7,071 nucleotides of DNA from Dehalococcoidia bacterium (GTDB lineage: Bacteria; Chloroflexota; Dehalococcoidia; Lucifugimonadales; Lucifugimonadaceae). Made by a program: the position numbers and the translations under genes. Shown here one piece after another: positions 4,962 through 7,071 of this stretch. How positions within the stretch are numbered: the first letter of the stretch is position 1; each line of letters starts with the position of its first letter. The notes beneath the pieces were generated by a model. It was not told the origin of the DNA. It was given only the letters and a program-made list of their open reading frames with translations, and ran no database searches. The DNA lies in contig JANQEF010000103.1 in assembly GCA_028278465.1 (NCBI GenBank), forward strand, positions 1 to 7,071. Direction: 5' to 3'.

Positions 4962-6452
4962 ATGCCGAAGATCCTGCTTGCCGGATTCATGCTCGAGATC
5001 TCGAGTTTCAACCCGATCGAGTATCACTACGAGTCGTTCAAGATCCACCGCGTTGAAGAGATCATCATGAGCAGCCGCGGTGAGAACACGGAGTATGGCG
5101 GCGCGCTGGAGGTCCTCGAAGCTGCGGGTTGTGAACTGGTTCCAGCCTGGCACGCCGGTGGTGACGCGGCCGGCCCGCTCGCCCATGCCGACTACCTGCG
5201 CCTGATGGACGAGTTCAAAGAGGCCACAAAGCCTCACGCCGGGAAGATCGACGGCGTCTACTTCCGCCTCCACGGCTCGAACGGGACTCCTGAAGAGTTC
5301 GACCCCGAAGGCAACCTGCTGGAAGAGGCCCGCAGGATCCTCGGCGAGGAAGTTCCAATCGTGGTCTCGCTCGACCTGCACGGCGTCCTGACGGCGAAGA
5401 TGATGACGCACGCCGATGCGATCGTTTCGTACCACACCTACCCGCATGTCGACTTCGCAGACACCGGAAAGCGCACGTGCGAACTGCTGCTCCGGATCAT
5501 CAACGACGGCGTGAAGCCGGTTGGCGTGCGGGTGCGGATCCCGGCGATCGTGCGCGGCAATGAGTTGAAGACCGAAACGGGCCTGTTCGGCTCCCAGATC
5601 CGCTATGCGAAAGAGCTTCAGCAGAACCCCGAAGTGCTGTCCGCCGGCTTCCTGATCTGCAACCCGTTCACCGATGTGCCGGAGCTCTGCTCGCAGGCGT
5701 TCGTGTACACGGACGGCAATGCTGAGCTGGCGGAAGCCGGTGCGCTCAAGATGGCAAACGACTTCTGGCCAAACCGCTCGAAGATGCAGGCGGAGCTGAT
5801 CGGCCTGGAAGACGCCGTACGGAAAGCGGCGGGCATGGCAGGTCCTGTCGCGCTCACAGACGCCGCCGATGCGACAAGTTCGGGCGCCTCCGGGAACTCC
5901 AACGCGATCGTGGCGGAGATGGTCCGGCAGGGTTACCCGCACACCGTGCTGGCACCGGTCTGCGAGCCGAGTCTGGCGCAGCAAGCCCACGATGCCGGTG
6001 AAGGCGGAAAGATCACCGCCGGCTGGGGTGGGGCCCTCGATCCGCGGTACACACCTCTAGAGATGGAGTTCGAGGTCGTCTCGCTGTCCGAAGGGCCGTT
6101 CGAGCTTGAGACGTGGATATTCACCCAGAACCCCGGCAAGATGGCGGTGCTGCGCAGCGGTAACTACACGATTGTCGCCACCGAGAGACCGGTCATGCAC
6201 GTCGACCGTGCGCTGTTCCTGGTCAACGGTCTCGACCCGAAAAACTTCCACTCGACGGTGGTCAAGTCGCCGCACTGCGAGCCACAGTTCTTCGACGACT
6301 GGGTCGAGGCCAACCTCAACGTCGACGCGCCCGGCGCGACGTCGGCGAACCTGCCTTCACTCGGCCACACGATCTGCGAGCGGCCAATGTACCCGATGGA
6401 GCCGGACACCGTCTTCACGCCAAGCCCCGAGCGCTTCTCTCGCAGTGGCTAG
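4962..6452 (+). CDS. M81 family metallopeptidase (MlrC-like)
   Basis: 496 aa, full length for the family named after MlrC, the zinc hydrolase that finishes breakdown of linearised microcystin. Most members have unknown amide or peptide substrates. The N-terminal domain (DUF1485-type) shows E12 in L-E-I-S-S-F-N-P (11-18), the Y-F-R-L-H104-G-S-N-G segment (100-108), S-L-D138-L-H140-G (136-141) and Y-H-T-Y-P-H162-V-D164 (157-164, with T-G-K-R after). These His/Asp positions are the likely metal ligands (family pattern; exact ligands not proven here). The C-terminal domain begins near 295 with L-T-D300-A-A-D303-A-T-S-S-G-A-S-G, the form of the conserved D-x-x-D-glycine-rich loop, and ends with V-V-K-S (433-436), D-A-P-G (455-458) and R-P-x-Y-P (474-478). 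It is probably a cytoplasmic hydrolase of an amide-bearing compound. Its stop overlaps that of the opposing gene. Confidence 0.9.
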   Translation: MPKILLAGFMLEISSFNPIEYHYESFKIHRVEEIIMSSRGENTEYGGALEVLEAAGCELVPAWHAGGDAAGPLAHADYLRLMDEFKEATKPHAGKIDGVYFRLHGSNGTPEEFDPEGNLLEEARRILGEEVPIVVSLDLHGVLTAKMMTHADAIVSYHTYPHVDFADTGKRTCELLLRIINDGVKPVGVRVRIPAIVRGNELKTETGLFGSQIRYAKELQQNPEVLSAGFLICNPFTDVPELCSQAFVYTDGNAELAEAGALKMANDFWPNRSKMQAELIGLEDAVRKAAGMAGPVALTDAADATSSGASGNSNAIVAEMVRQGYPHTVLAPVCEPSLAQQAHDAGEGGKITAGWGGALDPRYTPLEMEFEVVSLSEGPFELETWIFTQNPGKMAVLRSGNYTIVATERPVMHVDRALFLVNGLDPKNFHSTVVKSPHCEPQFFDDWVEANLNVDAPGATSANLPSLGHTICERPMYPMEPDTVFTPSPERFSRSG

Positions 6453-6808
6453 AGGTCGAAGACCGTCCCACCCACGGCCACGTCGCTTCGTCTGCCCGGC
6501 AACTGGAGCAGGGCGCGTCTAGGGTCGAACTGCTCGGTCAGGAACTGGTTGAACGTGAGCGTCGGCTCCAGCCCTTCGCGTATCTGGCCGCCCAGCGCTC
6601 CGAGGAACCGGTTGAAGGTCGGAGCGAAAAGCCCCTGGAACTGCAGATCGAGCCCTGGCGAGCTGGCGAAAGGCGAGATCGACTGAAATAGCGTCCGCTC
6701 GCCGATGTCCGTCGATTCCAGCAGGCTCAGGAACGCGTCTCTGATCTCAGGATCGATGAGCGCCTCGTCGAACTCGCTGCCTGTAGCCGGGATCTGTTGG
6801 CTGACCAT
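6449..6808 (-). CDS. Small protein of unknown function, Phe/Gln-rich C-terminal half
   Basis: 119 aa, ATG at 6808 with AGGTG six bases upstream (plus-strand 6815-6819). A TAG stop immediately precedes the ATG in frame, so it cannot be longer. I do not recognise the family. It has no signal peptide or membrane segment. The N-terminal third is acidic (E-F-D-E-A-L-I-D-P-E-I-R-D, 12-24). The middle is rich in Phe and Leu (F-Q-G-L-F-A-P-T-F-N-R-F-L-G, 57-70) and holds Q75-I-R-E-G79 and F86-N-Q-F-L-T-E-Q93, then a basic tail (R-R 97-98, 106-107). It shares the pattern Q-[LI]-x2-G-x5,6-F-x-Q-F-x3-Q with the next minus-strand frame (6859-7071). A phage or mobile-element structural protein is one guess, not supported by a match I can name. 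Confidence 0.6.
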   Translation of the reverse strand: MVSQQIPATGSEFDEALIDPEIRDAFLSLLESTDIGERTLFQSISPFASSPGLDLQFQGLFAPTFNRFLGALGGQIREGLEPTLTFNQFLTEQFDPRRALLQLPGRRSDVAVGGTVFDL

Positions 6809-6814
6809 CTACTT

Positions 6815-6819
6815 CACCT
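6815..6819 (-). promoter_or_regulatory. Ribosome binding site of the small minus-strand gene
   Basis: AGGTG on the minus strand, six bases before the ATG at 6808. Confidence 0.5.
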
Positions 6820-6858
6820 GCTGTTGCGTCACTTGGCGGTCTTCTCCAGAGTCAATCC

Positions 6859-7071
6859 TCAGGCCGGCAGCAGGTTCTGCTGTCGTGCGAACTGCAGGAA
6901 GTCGGTGCCGGATTCGCCCTGGGCGAGCTGTCTTTCGAGCTCCCGGAAAAGGCGTGCATTCGACGGCAGCAGCCTCGATGCTACGAACGAGCCAAACCGG
7001 TCCGCGGCAGCCGCTCGCGCCAGTCGAAACACGTCACCTGCGTCTCCACGGCCTCTGCTGGTAGCGATATC
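6859..7071 (-). CDS. Unknown protein, C-terminal fragment (5' end beyond the right edge)
   Basis: The minus-strand frame is open for 70 codons from the window edge to TGA at 6859-6861. The translated segment is protein-like: Arg/Ala-rich at first, then D-R-F-G-S-F-V-A-S-R-L-L-P and N-A-R-L-F-R-E-L-E-R-Q-L-A-Q-G, then T-D-F-L-Q-F-A-R-Q-Q-N-L-L-P-A at the C-terminus. No start codon is in view. It lies 50 bases upstream of the small gene 6449-6808 on the same strand and shares with it the Q-[LI]-x2-G-x5,6-F-x-Q-F-x3-Q pattern, so the two may be paralogues or parts of one gene family cluster. Function unknown. Confidence 0.5.
   Translation of the reverse strand, partial: DIATSRGRGDAGDVFRLARAAAADRFGSFVASRLLPSNARLFRELERQLAQGESGTDFLQFARQQNLLPA

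Noticed and set aside
4938..5990. 350-codon open frame on the minus strand opposite the M81 gene
   Set aside because: It lies wholly antisense to a strongly supported gene, its product is Arg/His/Val-rich with no recognisable motif, and such long antisense frames are common in GC-rich coding DNA.

Overview
This is a GC-rich, densely coded bacterial window with short gene gaps and mostly Shine-Dalgarno-led starts (GAGGA, AGGAG, AGGTG). The gene set is metabolic: an MFS transporter, two uronate-dehydrogenase-like SDR enzymes, a haloacid-dehalogenase-type HAD enzyme, an aminoglycoside-phosphotransferase-fold kinase, a DUF899 thioredoxin-like protein and an M81 (MlrC-type) metallohydrolase. That mix, with high GC and paralogous catabolic enzymes, fits a free-living heterotroph, possibly Chloroflexota (SAR202/Dehalococcoidia-like). 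The taxonomic guess comes from gene content alone and is not proven by any marker here.

Layout. 1-246 (+) is the C-terminal end of an MFS transporter. 280-1026 (-) and 1106-1918 (+) are two paralogous SDR genes transcribed away from each other, with a perfect 8-bp inverted repeat in the 79-bp gap between them. The second SDR leads a close-packed + strand run: SDR (1106-1918), HAD (1941-2615) and APH-fold kinase (2657-3550). Converging on this run from the right is a small minus-strand gene (3587-3937) encoding a basic protein with a weak resemblance to phage terminase small subunits. A 227-base non-coding stretch (3938-4164) follows. It is strongly C-skewed and ends in a TATAAT box overlapped by an AACC-attc-GGTT palindrome, which is the promoter/operator of the DUF899 gene (4165-4869). 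The M81 metallohydrolase (4962-6452) comes next. Its stop codon shares a CTAG palindrome with the stop of a minus-strand gene, 6449-6808. Upstream of that gene, a further minus-strand reading frame (6859-7071) runs off the right edge. These last two small proteins are unrecognised and share a short sequence pattern.

How the genes may work together. The SDR pair, HAD enzyme and kinase look like a small-molecule catabolic cluster acting on a sugar acid or a halogenated or phosphorylated acid, with the MFS protein as a possible transporter. The DUF899 gene appears to be a separately regulated unit. The M81 hydrolase may have its own weak promoter or be read through from DUF899. The minus-strand small genes form a different layer, possibly of phage origin. 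No RNA genes, CRISPR arrays, insertion sequences or convincing intrinsic terminators were seen.
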